A stretch of 64,000 bases of DNA from Tetramitus jugosus (Eukaryota > Heterolobosea > Eutetramitea > Acrasida > Vahlkampfiidae): contig OW569365.1 in the NCBI GenBank assembly GCA_937625935.1, positions 1 to 64,000 on the forward strand, read 5' to 3'. Within the stretch, counting starts at the first letter, position 1. Every line of letters starts with the position of its first letter. This document shows, one piece after another, positions 20,128 to 31,841 of this stretch. The position numbers were made by a program, and so were the translations under genes. Under the pieces are notes generated by a model that was not told where the DNA came from, made no database searches, and saw nothing but the letters and a program-made list of their open reading frames with translations.

Positions 20128-20523
20128 ATGTCATTATTCGCAATTATTGCCGGATCAGTAGGCGTCGCAGGAGCCGCCATTGCAGCTAGAGCCGCACTCC
20201 GAACAGCACAACGCTCCAGAGGAGCAATGGGAGGTGCTGCCACGAACAAATTCTTCAATTTTGGAGGTTTTGGAAAGACAAATTCCGGTAGTGGTCAAAA
20301 CGTGTTTCTACCGGGAACGTTCGAGAATGAAATGACGAGAGAAGAAGCCGCTCAAATATTAAATGTGAGTGAAAAAGCAACGGAAGAAGAAATTAGAAAG
20401 GCACACAGAAAAATGATGATTGTTAACCATCCAGATAACGGAGGATCCACCTATCTATCTACAAAGATTAATGAAGCCAAGGAGTTTTTGATGGGAGGAC
20501 GTGCTGGAAGAAGCAGGCAATAA
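20128..20523 (+). CDS. PAM18: TIM14/Pam18-type J-protein of the mitochondrial import motor
   Basis: The protein has 131 residues. A short N-terminal hydrophobic segment (residues 2-22, [22 protein letters not shown]) acts as the membrane anchor. After a short linker comes a C-terminal J-domain of the Pam18 type: [29 protein letters not shown], then the HPD motif (NHPDNGGS) and a [13 protein letters not shown] helix IV. The length and architecture match TIM14/DNAJC19. It should sit in the inner membrane at the TIM23 channel and stimulate mtHsp70 ATP hydrolysis during import. DNAJC15 is a close relative; the compact N-terminus favours TIM14/DNAJC19. Confidence 0.92.
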   Translation: MSLFAIIAGSVGVAGAAIAARAALRTAQRSRGAMGGAATNKFFNFGGFGKTNSGSGQNVFLPGTFENEMTREEAAQILNVSEKATEEEIRKAHRKMMIVNHPDNGGSTYLSTKINEAKEFLMGGRAGRSRQ

Positions 20524-20616
20524 TAAACTGATCACCATCATCATAGGAACCAAAAAAACCCGACACAATGAATTCATTCGTCAAATGTGTGCATGTATTA
20601 TTATGGTATTGTGTGT

Positions 20617-22557
20617 CTATTGGTTCGAAGGAGGTGGAGTAGTAGACTCGATAGTTGTAGCAGCAGCTGCGGATTCCTTGGGTTTCATCATTGGGAACAA
20701 CAAGACATCACGAATGTTCCAACTGTTGGTCAGTAGCATGACCAATCGGTCGATACCACAGCCCCAACCACCTGTTGGCGGCAGACCATACTCTAGAGAT
20801 CTACAAAAGTTTTCATCCTTTTCGTGAGCTTCGACGTCACCGTGGTCTTCCTTTGCTTGTACTTGTTGTTCAAATCTTCTTCTCTGTTCCACTGGATCGT
20901 TCAACTCTGTGTACGCGTTGCACAACTCTCGACCAGCCACGAACAGTTCAAATCTCTCGGTTAATGTTGGATCAGACTCGTGAGACTTGGCCAATGGAGA
21001 GATCAATGCAGGGTGATCGCAGATAAACGTTGGTTGGATACACTTTGGTTCGACCAAGTTGGACAACAGTCTATCAAGTAAATAGGCAACATCACCGACT
21101 CTTCCCTTGTCCAAATCAATTCTGTGTCTCTTGCAAGCATTAATGAGCTGTTGAATGGTAGCAGCTGAGGTCAATGCTTCACCACGAGGGATCTTTTCTC
21201 CAATCTCCTCTTCAATGCTGTCCAAATAAGAAATGCGCTTGAATGGTTTCGTCAAATCAATATGAATTACTTGAGCATCAACCTTTGATCCTGCCTCGAC
21301 AGTATACTCGATAATGCCAGCCTTTTCATCTTCCTGGACTGAGTTACCACCAGCAATCTTTAATGCTGTTTGGATGACACCTGATCCAACCTTCTTTGCA
21401 CTCTTTAATTCGTGCAAGAATAAAGCGCAACCACGGAACAAATCCTCTGTAAATCGCATAATATCATTATAATCAGCATGGGCCATGTACAACTCGCAAG
21501 ATGTGAACTCTGGATTGTGCGTCGCATCGACACCTTCATTTCTAAACACTTTTCCCAACTCAAACACACGTTCCATTCCACCAATAACCAACTCCTTCAG
21601 ATACAACTCTGGAGCAATTCTCAATTTAAGCTCAACATCACCACCCATGCTATTCAATTGAGTGATAAATGGTCTTGCTGCTGCACCTCCACTCTGCAAG
21701 GACAGGATCGGTGTTTCCACTTCGACAAAATCTCTCGATTGTAAAAAGATTCTAAAGAATGTCAGCACGTTTGATCTTGTTTGGAAATGAGGCACCAATG
21801 TGTCATGATGCACCACAAAATCCAATGCTCTGTTCCTGTAGCGAACCTCCGGATCCAACAATGAAGTCGAACTAAAAGAATCAGGCAACACGTGCAAACA
21901 AGGACTCAAAATCACAATTTGAGTCGGCAAAATACTCAATTCACCCGTGCCTGTTTTACATGGATGTCCAACAATACCAATATGATCACCTCTCTTCAAT
22001 GTTTGAACCATGATATCAAATTCTTCATTGTTTCCATATGCTTGCTTGGTCATCATGATTTGAACCGTAAATGTAGCATCTCCGTTTCTCACCGTAGCAA
22101 ACAAGAGTTTGTTACTCGCTTTTCTCACCGACAAAATTCTTCCCGAAATCTTCTCCGTAATGTGCATCAATTTTTGACCTGGTTCCACTGTACTCGTGTT
22201 GGTATATTCGTTGACATACTGTTCCAATGTTCTTGATATTTCAAATTTATTGGGGTACATGGTCATGTGATTCGGATGCTTGAGTGATTGATTTTGGAGC
22301 AACGTGTTCAAATGTTGCACTCTATTGGCATAGTATTGACTCACTGTAGAATTGTTGTTGTTGTTATTATTATTATTAGTGTTATTGTCAGAGGGTGATG
22401 ATGAATGAGATGTGGCCACGACACGACATGAGTGAAATGACAAGCATGGTCCAGGATGGTTTGTCAACATGACAAGTGGTGGAGGATTGGTGGTGGAATG
22501 ACACAACATTCGCAACCTGTTTTTGTTGCTGCAATTATTTGTGAATATTCGAAGCAT
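20617..22557 (-). CDS. Lysyl-tRNA synthetase, class II, probably organellar
   Basis: The frame encodes 646 residues from ATG 22557. The N-terminus is rich in R, N, S and H with almost no acidic residues for over 50 residues, which suggests a mitochondrial presequence, followed by a poly-Asn stretch. An OB-fold anticodon-binding domain lies around 130-215 (ISGRILSVRKASNKLLFATVRNG). The catalytic core has motif 1 (FFRIFLQSRDFVEVETPIL), motif 2 (GMERVFELGKVFRNEGVDATHNPEFTS, with R and E residues) and motif 3 (GWGCGIDRLVMLLT). LysRS charges tRNA-Lys with lysine. A second, cytosolic enzyme may be encoded elsewhere, or this one may serve both compartments. It is convergent with TIM14 and head-to-head with GPN1. 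Confidence 0.93.
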   Translation of the reverse strand: MLRIFTNNCSNKNRLRMLCHSTTNPPPLVMLTNHPGPCLSFHSCRVVATSHSSSPSDNNTNNNNNNNNNSTVSQYYANRVQHLNTLLQNQSLKHPNHMTMYPNKFEISRTLEQYVNEYTNTSTVEPGQKLMHITEKISGRILSVRKASNKLLFATVRNGDATFTVQIMMTKQAYGNNEEFDIMVQTLKRGDHIGIVGHPCKTGTGELSILPTQIVILSPCLHVLPDSFSSTSLLDPEVRYRNRALDFVVHHDTLVPHFQTRSNVLTFFRIFLQSRDFVEVETPILSLQSGGAAARPFITQLNSMGGDVELKLRIAPELYLKELVIGGMERVFELGKVFRNEGVDATHNPEFTSCELYMAHADYNDIMRFTEDLFRGCALFLHELKSAKKVGSGVIQTALKIAGGNSVQEDEKAGIIEYTVEAGSKVDAQVIHIDLTKPFKRISYLDSIEEEIGEKIPRGEALTSAATIQQLINACKRHRIDLDKGRVGDVAYLLDRLLSNLVEPKCIQPTFICDHPALISPLAKSHESDPTLTERFELFVAGRELCNAYTELNDPVEQRRRFEQQVQAKEDHGDVEAHEKDENFCRSLEYGLPPTGGWGCGIDRLVMLLTNSWNIRDVLLFPMMKPKESAAAATTIESTTPPPSNQ

Positions 22558-22787
22558 TGTAATGGTGACTATTGGTTGTTGATGGTGTTGTGAAAATATG
22601 TGATCCTTGGTTCTCCAAACAGAAAATGCTTTTGGTGCAAAAAAATGAGTTGGATCTTGTGTGAATTGTCAGTCGGAAGAATACGAATGATTCCCCGTGC
22701 CGCAAAACTTGCCGCTTCTATGATTTTGAGGAACTTGAAGGCCGCCAAATTTGCGCACAATCAAAAATTACCGAAACAAACAAACAA

Positions 22788-23846
22788 ATGGACGATCAAG
22801 CACCAATAACAACACCAACAACAACAACTCAAACAACAAATGTCAAGAAACCGATCGCATGTATAGTGATTGGTATGGCAGGTTCCGGAAAAACTACATT
22901 TATGCAAAGAATCAACGCTCACGTCCATCAACACAACATTCCTAGTTACATGATCAATTGTGATCCTGCAGTGAGTAATGTTCCATATGGTGCAAATATT
23001 GATATTAGAGATACAGTGGACTACAAGGAAGTCATGAAACAGTATAACCTTGGACCTAATGGAGCCATTTTGACATCGTTGAACTTGTTTGCAACGAGAT
23101 TTGATCAAGTTGTGAGTCTAGCAGAGAAGAAGCATGAACAACAACCACTTGATTACATTTTCTTGGACACACCAGGTCAAATTGAAATTTTCACATGGTC
23201 CGCCAGTGGACAAGTCATTACAGAGTCGTTGGCATCGACATTTACAACGGTGATTGTCTATGTGGTTGACACACCGAGAAACATGTCTCCTGTGACATTC
23301 ATGTCCAACATGTTGTACGCTTGCAGTATTCTGTACAAGATGAAACTTCCATTTATTCTCGTGTTCAATAAGACTGATATCGTGAAGCATGATTTTGCAG
23401 TCAAGTGGATGAAGGATTTTAATGCGTTCCAAAAGGCACTGGAAAATGAAAAGTCATATAGTTCAACCTTGGCCTATTCAATGAGCTTGGTTCTCGAAGA
23501 GTTCTATCAGAATTTGACCTCTGTGGGCATGAGTGCTGTGACAGGTGAGGGTGTCTCTGATTTCTTCCAAGCTGTTGAAAAAGCCGGTGTCGAGTATACC
23601 GAAACATATTTGGTCGATTTAGAAAATAGGAGAAAGAAGTTGGAAGAATTGAAACGTCTGAGAGAACAACGTGAAATGAAAAAGTTGGAAAGAGACCTTG
23701 GTCGTGCAAACATTGATCAGAAGCTCAAGAAGCCACAGAAGCAAAAGATTCTGACTGAAGAAGATTTACAGGACGAAGACGATGACGACATGGGAGAGGA
23801 TCTGGCATTGAACCAATTCTTGCAAAGCCTCAAGAACAAGAAATAA
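22788..23846 (+). CDS. GPN1: GPN-loop GTPase GPN1 (XAB1-like)
   Basis: The protein has 352 residues. P-loop GMAGSGKTT is at about residues 29-37, the GPN loop (LGPNGAI) near 88, DTPGQIE (G3) near 128 followed by the GPN1-typical FTWSASG, and NKTD (G4) near 195. A charged coiled-coil-like tail ends in an acidic stretch, as in GPN1 rather than GPN2 or GPN3. GPN1 pairs with GPN3 in the cytoplasm to assemble RNA polymerase II and allow its nuclear import. The gene is divergent from LysRS with a 230-bp shared intergenic region. Confidence 0.93.
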   Translation: MDDQAPITTPTTTTQTTNVKKPIACIVIGMAGSGKTTFMQRINAHVHQHNIPSYMINCDPAVSNVPYGANIDIRDTVDYKEVMKQYNLGPNGAILTSLNLFATRFDQVVSLAEKKHEQQPLDYIFLDTPGQIEIFTWSASGQVITESLASTFTTVIVYVVDTPRNMSPVTFMSNMLYACSILYKMKLPFILVFNKTDIVKHDFAVKWMKDFNAFQKALENEKSYSSTLAYSMSLVLEEFYQNLTSVGMSAVTGEGVSDFFQAVEKAGVEYTETYLVDLENRRKKLEELKRLREQREMKKLERDLGRANIDQKLKKPQKQKILTEEDLQDEDDDDMGEDLALNQFLQSLKNKK

Positions 23847-24545
23847 TAAAAAACACGCCACCTGATGTGTTAATGATTCATGACAATCGCTGCCCTATTC
23901 TTGTAAGAGTTGCCTGAAATATTTACTTCTCGGACCGCTCATTTACAGATTTGGTGGTTAGTGCAAATAAAAGGTTGTTTTTCGAAGGGTCCACGGCTAC
24001 TGTAATGGGAGGTTATTCGCGCTGTGTAATTACCCGACGCCAAATGGTCGGTATCTTCCAAATAGAGGATAGCCCCACTTTTCATCCAAAAACTTTCAAA
24101 CTTCATTCCTCGACTTGGTTTTTCCTCCCCATCTGCTTTCAAAATCGCATCACGCTTTTATACTCAACTTTTACCACACACGTGCAAGAAAGTTGAGGGG
24201 AGCGCTCGAACTAGCACACAAAAGTTTCAACTATCAATCATCAAAAAGCAAAGACACCCATCATTGTTGCCCAAGCCATCGCTTTCTCTATTGTTGGTTT
24301 CTCAGGATATCCGTCCAGTGTTCACTGCATCACGCTCTCTCAATTCACACACAAGAAAGAAGCAGCATTCCGTTCATCCACAACAGCACCACCACGGTCT
24401 CCAGAAGAATTGTTGTTATCTCCCAATTTCCTTCTAATTAATTCCCTTGTGGTCACAAACTTTTAAAGTCTCATACAACTTGATCAGAAACATCAACGCC
24501 AAGAAGTCGTTCCTTCACCTTAAACACAGAGAGAAAACGTTACGC
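23847..24545. other. Intergenic / 5' leader of Q-rich gene
   Basis: This region separates GPN1 from the large Q/N/S-rich gene. Two overlapping open frames of 67-81 codons on opposite strands (about 23939-24196) have no recognisable features. The right part is rich in CA/CT and probably holds the promoter and 5' UTR of the downstream gene. I see no repeat or RNA gene. Confidence 0.5.
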
Positions 24546-27413
24546 ATGAACTCGCAAGAAGAACCGCAATACCACGGAATAACAACAAGGATCACCAACG
24601 CAAGCCAACCGCAATCATATTCTTCCTCACATGCTGCCTCTCAGGAACAACAAGTTTCAAGTTTCACAAACTATGATCGGAGTCCACAGTCTGGACAAAT
24701 TTCACACAATCAAGGAGTGTTGAGTTCTCAGTTGTCGTCCGTTGGAAAGGTGACAAGTGGAACAACCACTACAGCAAATTCATGCCAAATAAGTGTCAAT
24801 CAAGGATCGTTCACTCAAGTCTCAAGTTATCATGATAACATTGTAGGTAACAGCAGTCGTCGTGAAGGCGTTCATAATTTGGTTGATTTCAGCGGCGCTT
24901 GTTTCTCGACAGCGTTGCCCTTCAATCAAACTCCCTCCAACGTTGATCTCTCCGCAGTTGCCTCTTCAACGTTATCACGGACTTCAATGTTGACCACCTC
25001 TTCGGCGCGTAATCAAAAACCACAACGGCAACCACAAGTATCCAACCAACAACAACAACAACAAGTGAGCACACCACAGATGGGAATGGGTGATCAAAAT
25101 CCTTCTGCTTCGAATCACCCATATCTCCATCAACAAAATCAACAGAATCATAATCGAGGTGCTGTGACATCATCATTCTCCTTGGTGATCCCAACACAAC
25201 AACAACAGCAACAGCATCAACAAGGTATGGTGCATCATCGATCACCAACCTCTCCATTGATCCTCATACCAACAACAACAACAGCAACATCGACATCGAC
25301 AGCAACGACGACCCCTACGACCAACATTGGTTTCTCATCATTGTCACTGGGTCATGTCACTCGAGGAGGTGGTGGTACGAATATAGGTACCACCATCGCC
25401 AACAATAGTAGTACTGGTCTGATTGTGAGTGGTGGTACTACTCAACAACAACCACATCAACAACAACAACAACAACAACAGCACTCGAATGACAATACCA
25501 GTCCATCGATTCTATCATCACTTCACAGTGGTGGTACAAACCAGCAACAACAACAGTCATCACAGCAATTATCTCAACAACAACACCAACAGGGCATCAC
25601 ATCATCACCATCATCATCATCATTATTTACTTCTTCACAACAACAACAACTATCATCATCATCATTGTCTGTCCCACACTGTGTCATATTTTCACTAGAT
25701 CAAAACAACAACTTTAGCAACAACAACAACAATAATCAAAACAATAATAGCAGCAGCAGTGCTTCTACTGCACTACCAACGATCCATACTTCTTTGACTG
25801 GGATCTCATCAAGTGCAAGTCCGAATCTCTCTACTACTACAACTGTTGCTACTCATCATCATTTGCCTCATCGTACAATTCTCAATCCAACGGTCTCTTC
25901 CTCTTCCGCTGCTGCGATCATTGGTACTGCTGCAGGCATTCAAGGTGCATCGAATAATGTTCCATTGTCTCAATCGACAATGAATCACAGTCAACACCAC
26001 CAACAACAGCTGCAGCAGCATCCACAGCCGCAGCAGCAATATGCACCATCAATGATGATGCTCATGATGGGAACAGGCCATCATCCTCAATCTTCAGGAT
26101 TACTGCCATTTGATATGTCATCCATGGTTGGCACTGATGCCGCGGCTACAAGTAGTGGTACCATTGCATCCGCTTCCAATTCTATGAGTGGGACTCAGAG
26201 CACCAGTACAGCACCAGCAATGATTGCTGCTGCTGCTCTCTCTCCTGGTACTGGTTCAATGTCTGCACAATTGAACAATCTGGGAATAGATGATATGATC
26301 ATGTCCACCGCTGGACAAAGCTCATCTGAAAGGTTTAGACAACAACAATTTGAAAAGTTGGACATTGCACTTCAGAACCAGTTTCCAACCATGGCGTCCA
26401 ATCAGAGAGATTCATTGTTCCCTCTGGTTGATTTCACTGATCACCCTGATTACTTGGATGTGCTCAACATTGGTGATGTGAACTCGCATGTCGAACCGGA
26501 GCAGCAGTCTGCTGAATTCCCATTTGATCATCACTTTGCATTTAATGATGATAACAATCAGGACATCACTGGTCATGCACTTTTGCTTGATGGTGTTGGA
26601 ATGGTCCATGATGATCCGATGATGGATTCAGCGGCGCAATTCGCACTTCCTTTGGATGTCATGTTTTCCCAGTCGACGCACCACCAGAGCTATCCTGAAG
26701 GATTATTTCAAGTGGAAAGCAGCTCCATGTCGAGCGATGCACAAGCCATGCAGCAACCTCGCGATTTTCAATCATCATCAGTGACCATTGCTGCAAATCC
26801 ATCAAGTGGTGTGATGACTCATCATGATCCGAATATTGCACTCAGTCCTAGCCAGCATTATGACCCAATGGTCAACACCATTGATGGAAGCACGTTGTTC
26901 AGTAGTGGAGGTGGTGGAAGTGGCAGCAACGTTTCATCTCCCGTCAACTCAACAACAGGAGTCATCTCGAGTAGTTATCAAAGCTCCAACAACCAGTTTG
27001 CATCGTCCTCATCATCCACAACTACTTCGACGACTACTTCTACGATGACACGTGCATCTTCATCTTCGAGCGGTAAGCGTGCTTCACCAACTCGTCATGT
27101 GCACAGTACAAAGCAGGAGAGAACCTCCAAGAGAAAGCGACCTCCTCCTGTTCCGAAAGGCGAGTTAGAATTTGTTAATCATGGCCAAGAAGAAATTCAA
27201 AACATGATCGATCGATACCACAAAAAAATGGATGAAAAAGAAGTGAGAAGTGGCTGCGTACCACACAACTCTAGCACTGAAGAAGACTTTGGACCAAGAC
27301 ACTTGGAAGTACAGAAAAAGAAGAGCAGAAATAGCAAGCCATACGATGAATATTTGACCACGTTTCATTTAGTTGTCGATCAGAACAGCAGTAATAATAA
27401 TGAAAGTAAATAA
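24546..27413 (+). CDS. Large Q/N/S-rich protein with basic nuclear-type C-terminus
   Basis: The protein has 955 residues from ATG 24546 (MNSQEEPQ). The frame is open about 33 codons upstream without an ATG. Most of it is low complexity: many Gln runs, Asn runs, Ser/Thr runs and His-rich patches. A more complex acidic middle (roughly residues 590-800, e.g. LFPLVDFTDHPDYLDVLNIG) could be an activation domain. The C-terminus has a bipartite-type basic signal (TKQERTSKRKRPPPVPKG) and a charged segment. This make-up is common in transcriptional co-regulators and prion-like RNA-binding proteins, but no DNA-binding domain is visible and the function is unknown. Ser/Thr/His-rich frames on the other strand are shadows of the repeats. 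Confidence 0.75.
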   Translation: MNSQEEPQYHGITTRITNASQPQSYSSSHAASQEQQVSSFTNYDRSPQSGQISHNQGVLSSQLSSVGKVTSGTTTTANSCQISVNQGSFTQVSSYHDNIVGNSSRREGVHNLVDFSGACFSTALPFNQTPSNVDLSAVASSTLSRTSMLTTSSARNQKPQRQPQVSNQQQQQQVSTPQMGMGDQNPSASNHPYLHQQNQQNHNRGAVTSSFSLVIPTQQQQQQHQQGMVHHRSPTSPLILIPTTTTATSTSTATTTPTTNIGFSSLSLGHVTRGGGGTNIGTTIANNSSTGLIVSGGTTQQQPHQQQQQQQQHSNDNTSPSILSSLHSGGTNQQQQQSSQQLSQQQHQQGITSSPSSSSLFTSSQQQQLSSSSLSVPHCVIFSLDQNNNFSNNNNNNQNNNSSSSASTALPTIHTSLTGISSSASPNLSTTTTVATHHHLPHRTILNPTVSSSSAAAIIGTAAGIQGASNNVPLSQSTMNHSQHHQQQLQQHPQPQQQYAPSMMMLMMGTGHHPQSSGLLPFDMSSMVGTDAAATSSGTIASASNSMSGTQSTSTAPAMIAAAALSPGTGSMSAQLNNLGIDDMIMSTAGQSSSERFRQQQFEKLDIALQNQFPTMASNQRDSLFPLVDFTDHPDYLDVLNIGDVNSHVEPEQQSAEFPFDHHFAFNDDNNQDITGHALLLDGVGMVHDDPMMDSAAQFALPLDVMFSQSTHHQSYPEGLFQVESSSMSSDAQAMQQPRDFQSSSVTIAANPSSGVMTHHDPNIALSPSQHYDPMVNTIDGSTLFSSGGGGSGSNVSSPVNSTTGVISSSYQSSNNQFASSSSSTTTSTTTSTMTRASSSSSGKRASPTRHVHSTKQERTSKRKRPPPVPKGELEFVNHGQEEIQNMIDRYHKKMDEKEVRSGCVPHNSSTEEDFGPRHLEVQKKKSRNSKPYDEYLTTFHLVVDQNSSNNNESK

Positions 27414-27783
27414 TGTGATAATTTGCTCAACTACTTAGTTATGTTATTTTGGCCAACGCGAATTTTTTGCGCAGGATAATCAACCGACAATCTTGGATAA
27501 TCGAGCGACAGTTCCGAGCTCCCCCAAATATATCATTTGTGCTTTATTTCTGACCATGGTCTAGCTCTTCAAACATGGTATGAGCACCGAGAGAGAATAT
27601 TTCATCTGCACAGTCTATGAGAACTTCAGGGGCAGCAGTCTAACTGTCCCAGTTGAACATTGAGGGCTCGACCGGCCGGTGGTATGGGTCACTCTGTAGT
27701 TGCGATCAACATGTGTCTCAACGTATGCTTCAGTATCAGGTGAGCAGCCTAAAATTTTGAATCCTCTGTCTAACTCATTCCAT
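27414..27783. other. Intergenic between convergent genes
   Basis: This 370-bp gap lies between the stops of the convergent Q-rich and RGS genes. A minus-strand frame of about 57 codons (about 27785 to 27615) is open directly after the RGS stop, in another frame. It may be a lost C-terminal extension or chance. I see nothing else. Confidence 0.45.
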
Positions 27784-29216
27784 TCAAGCTAGTACATCAG
27801 ATGCGGAGGTACTTTTGCTGCTTAGAAGTTCGGGACTTGATGTTTCTCTTTGCACGTATTCTTTGTGATGCAAGTACGTTCTTGTGAGACCATCCGAGTA
27901 ATCAAAGTCTACCAGTGGAAGATGTTCCTGTTGTTTCAAGAACTTGATTAATCCTTTGCTGATTTGTTTGGCTCTCTTGAATACGATGAAACCTGCGAGC
28001 TTATTGGCACCAGTGGAACAAAAATTGTAAATGTGTAACTGGGAGAACAAGGTTCGCTGATGATCAAGTCTCCTCAGTGTCACAGCTGAAATCATGTACA
28101 TATCTCTGTCATTCTTAGAATGATTTGGATCCAAGGAAGTTGAGCATGACTTTTGCAGAGTGATAGCTTCTTCCATTTTGTCATTGTATTTTCCTGAGCA
28201 AACTTGCATGCACGAACGACTACCAAATGGAAATCCTAGGTTAATGTGGTAATTTAACACAGCACAACTCCTGTCATTTGAAATCTTCTTCTCTGGAAAG
28301 CGTTGGGCAAGTGTCGATGGACTCAAGTACTCCAGAGTGTCGACTCCCTGGACATTGCTATCAGATTCTGATATTTTCTGAATACTGAACATGTATCTCT
28401 CACATAACTCAAAGGAGAATGGAAGGATACCCACATACTTGGCACAACTACCACCATTAGCCACCCATGATACATTGGGAAAATATTCTAAAATCTTCTT
28501 CGATGTAAAGGCCATTATTTTCTGCTTCTTGTCAAACCCCACTAACTTCCAATTGTAATTATCTTCTGACAACAAGTTGTGATAAAATTCAAACTCTGCA
28601 TCATCAATACATGGATCCTGAAAGTCCCTGTCTGACAAATTCATCTCGATTGCCTTTCTCAGAGTACCATGATGTCGCATGAATGACTCTCCGTGCGATT
28701 CGATGAAATTCAGCCATTGATCAGATCGAAGGAATCTAGGGAGAACATCATAACTCATCTCCTGCTCTACAATCACTTTGATATTCATTAGTGCTTTGTT
28801 TACACATTTTAGTGTCCCTCTTACATTTCTCACCGACTCCACGCTGCTCAATAAATTGTTCTTGTCACACGCTGAAATATTCAACTCGTATAAACCAGCA
28901 CAAAAGTAAGTGTGAACCAAGGTATCAATCTGAGAAAGAACTTTGATCGGATCTCTCACGGCTCATGAATCGATTCAATTCCTCTAGCGACTCCAGGAAT
29001 TGCAATGATTCTTCATTCTTTTCCTTCTCTAGATATGACCTTAGACACGCTCTGCAACTGGGACCTACATGTGCACATTTCAAACAACAGTTAGATTAGA
29101 GTCTCAATGTTGTTGTGTGACAAGTGACAGCAAGAGTCCACCATACCATTTAATATATCTTGAAGAGTGAATACGTATTCCTTGCACAGTAACTGCGTAG
29201 ATGATCTCTTGTTCAT
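27784..29216 (-). CDS. RGS-domain protein with START-like C-terminus (one intron, one apparent frameshift)
   Basis: Exon 1 (29216-29147) starts MNKRSSTQLLCKEYVFTLQD. An 82-bp GT-AG intron (29146-29065) follows, with a CTAAC-like branch site. Exon 2 begins an RGS domain (CRACLRSYLEKEKNEESLQF...). At about 28957-28963 (ATGAGCCGTG) one extra base breaks the frame, after which the RGS domain continues cleanly (DPIKVLSQIDTLVHTYF ... FLRSDQWLNFI). The last 250 residues resemble a START-type lipid-binding fold (WKLVGFDKKQKIMAFTSKKI ... YMISAVTLRRLDH); this part is tentative. RGS domains accelerate GTP hydrolysis by G-alpha subunits. Either the assembly has a 1-nt error or the gene is a recent pseudogene. 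Confidence 0.7.
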
Positions 29217-29851
29217 GGTTTAGATTTTTGTTCTGCTTTGTTGTTGTGGATGTTGCTGCTCACTTTATATTCGAAAGAAGAAGGTTGTGACTAATCCCAC
29301 CCATGCATGCATGCAAAGACCATAAGTAAAAGAATCCTCACGGAGAAAAGAAGATCTTCCCGGAGGACAATACAGTTGGTAGCTCCTCAAGAGCTTCTAT
29401 TAATCCACTGCACAACAAAATGAGGCAACGGGATGTGGAAGACAGGGCAATCGGAAACCACCAACCCAATCCGGAAGAAGAGGAGACTTTTTTCCAATCA
29501 ATGAACAAAAGCAAGGTTTCAACGAGATGTCAAACTCTGTTTCAACACACAACAATAATTTCACATGTGTATGACAACTTAAAACGTGTGAAAATCGTAG
29601 CTTGAAACACGTTAATTCTTTTCACACCAAGCACATGTGTGTGGTGTGCTTGAAACACGCACTTCCAATGCGGAGCTTTTTCCAACGCACAAAATCTGCT
29701 GCAGAGCCAAACTGGATGGAATTCTCGACTAGATTCCACAGAAAAAAAAATTCGCCAAACTTTCTTTTCGCGGTCATAATCTTCGACAGCAGTCAGACAA
29801 CAAATAATACCAAACAACAACAATCACACCATCATCACAACATAGGTATAT
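29217..29851. other. Divergent promoter region, RGS gene / POT transporter
   Basis: This is a 635-bp gap between divergent starts. It contains short inverted repeats (e.g. GTGTGAAAA / TTTTCACAC around 29587-29630 and CAAGCAC / GTGCTTG around 29630-29655) and a 61-codon plus-strand open frame from 29420 without recognisable features. It probably carries both promoters. Confidence 0.5.
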
Positions 29852-31671
29852 ATGGAAGAAGAAGGAAGATCAATCAAAACTGCTACAGTTACATCACCCA
29901 TCTACCCCAATGCTTCATCACCATCGAATGATGACAGAGATCAAATGGATGAGTTACCCATTCTATCATCATCATCATCATCTGCTTCATCACCACTCGT
30001 ATCAAAGCTAAAAAGTTGGTTCATTTTTGTTCAGTATCCATGGTCCGTCTGGTTCATCATTTGTTGTGAGTTGTGTGAGCGATTTGCTTTTTATGGTTTC
30101 AAGACGATTCTGTCAAAGTATTTGAAGGATTATCTAAAGTTTAGTGAGGATAATGCAACTAGTATTGTTCATGCATTTGTGTTTGTTGCTTATTTCACTC
30201 CATTGTTGGGTGGTTTTTTGGTAAGTTTAATTTTTTGTAAAGTTTCTTGTTGTTGTTTGTTGGTTTTTGGTTAGAAGACATGTCATGGGTCAAAATCAGG
30301 TTTGAAGCTTGAACGTGTGCTAACATCAAGCTTTTATTTTGTGTATGATGACCAATTATTTTTTTGTAATGTAAATAGGCTGATAGCATATTGGGCAAGT
30401 TTTGGACCATTTTCTCGCTGTCTCTCGTGTACTGTGTTGGTCAAGCAATTATTAGTGTGACCGCGATTCCTGGTGTGACGGGCACTCCTCCTCACTGGTG
30501 GGGTTGTGCGCTTGGATTGTTGTTTGTTGCTTTTGGAACGGGTGGTATCAAGCCTTGTGTGTCATCATTTGGTGGTGATCAATTCAAAGAAGGCCAAACC
30601 GAGCTACTCATGAGTTTCTTTGCCGTCTTTTATTTCTCAATTAACATTGGATCGACTCTGAGCACGTTTTTGATGCCTATTGTTCGAACTCATTATGGTT
30701 ATGCTGTCGCGTTCGCCATTCCTGCTTGCTTGCTCGTTGTGGCTACTGCAATCTTTGGAATTGGTAAACGATCCTATACGCATGTTCCACCGACTGGATG
30801 GAGAAACAATCCAGTGTTCCAAGTGGCAAAGGTTGTTTGGGCTGCGTTGAAGAATTGGAGAAATCCACACTTTAGAAGTGTGAATCATTGGGTGGATCGT
30901 GCAGAAGCAGTGTACGATAGAGAAACTGTGTATGATATCAAGTGTTGTTTGCGTGTGATGAAGGTTTTGTTGCCAATTATCATCTTTTGGGCTCTGTTTG
31001 ATCAGCATTCCACTCGTTTTGTGTTCCAAGCCGAGAGAATGAATCGTAAGGTTGGATCCTATGAATTCACGAGTGATCAGATTACGACTCTTAATCCATT
31101 GATGGTTATTTTCCTGGTCATTATTTTCGATAGAGTGATTTACCGAGGATTGAACGCCATTGGACTGACACCTAGACCATTGAAGCGTATTGGTGTTGGA
31201 TTCTTGTTTACGACTGCATCCTTCATTTGTGCAGCGCTTGTTGAAGTTGCTATTGTGAAACGCGGCACCAAGGTCCACGTCGCATGGCAAGTTCCACAAT
31301 ATTTGCTGCTGTGTATCGGAGAAGTGTTGGTGAGTGTGACTGGATTGGAATTGGCCTACAGTCAATCCCCAAAGAAGATGAAGGGTTTCATGCAATCGTT
31401 CTATCTATTGACTGTCTCTGTCGGTAATATGATTGTTGTTGCTGTGGCATCATCCAGCGTCTTCCCAAAGAGTGTTAAATTGAGACAGGCATATGAATTC
31501 TTGTTCTTCTCAGGCCTCATGTTGATCGGCTTTGGCATCTTCCTCTTCTTGGCTCGATCGTTCAGGTACAGAAAGGTGAGACCAACTAACGAACAACAGC
31601 AACAAGAGGAAGAACAACAGACAAACTATGGAGACCAAGCAATCGAGGAAGGCACAACCATTGATCACTAA
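29852..31671 (+). CDS. POT/PTR2-family proton-coupled oligopeptide transporter
   Basis: Exon 1 (29852-30220) and exon 2 (30379-31671) are joined across a 158-bp GT-AG intron, giving 553 residues. After a Ser-rich cytoplasmic N-terminus come the POT signatures: FAFYGFKTILSKYL in the first helix, FTPLLGGFLADSILGKF spanning the splice, and GTGGIKPCVSSFGGDQF (PTR2 signature 1). FAVFYFSINIGS and about 12 hydrophobic helices follow. The tail is Glu/Gln-rich. Such proteins take up di- and tripeptides, or sometimes nitrate, with protons at the plasma or lysosomal membrane. Splicing restores the invariant G-G-F-L-A-D, which supports the intron call. Confidence 0.93.
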
Positions 31672-31841
31672 AACACCTATAGGTGTGAAAGAATCCCATG
31701 CATCATCTAAACATCAACTAATTGTATCATACATAAACTTCTCTCTTTGTAAAGAAGAGCAACTCCACACAAAACAGCAAAAGATTTCACATTTCAAAAA
31801 ACAAACAACAAACAAAATCAAAAAAGGATATCACAAGAATC

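Noticed and set aside
25429..26039. Asn/His-rich and Leu-rich frames overlapping the Q-rich gene on both strands
   Set aside because: They are frame shadows of CAA and CAT trinucleotide runs in the real gene.
27600..27700. tRNA-like GGCTCGACC word between convergent genes
   Set aside because: No acceptor, D or anticodon stems can be paired around it.
29587..29660. Short inverted repeats in the RGS/POT promoter as a transposon
   Set aside because: The arms are only 7-9 bp with no target duplication or second copy.
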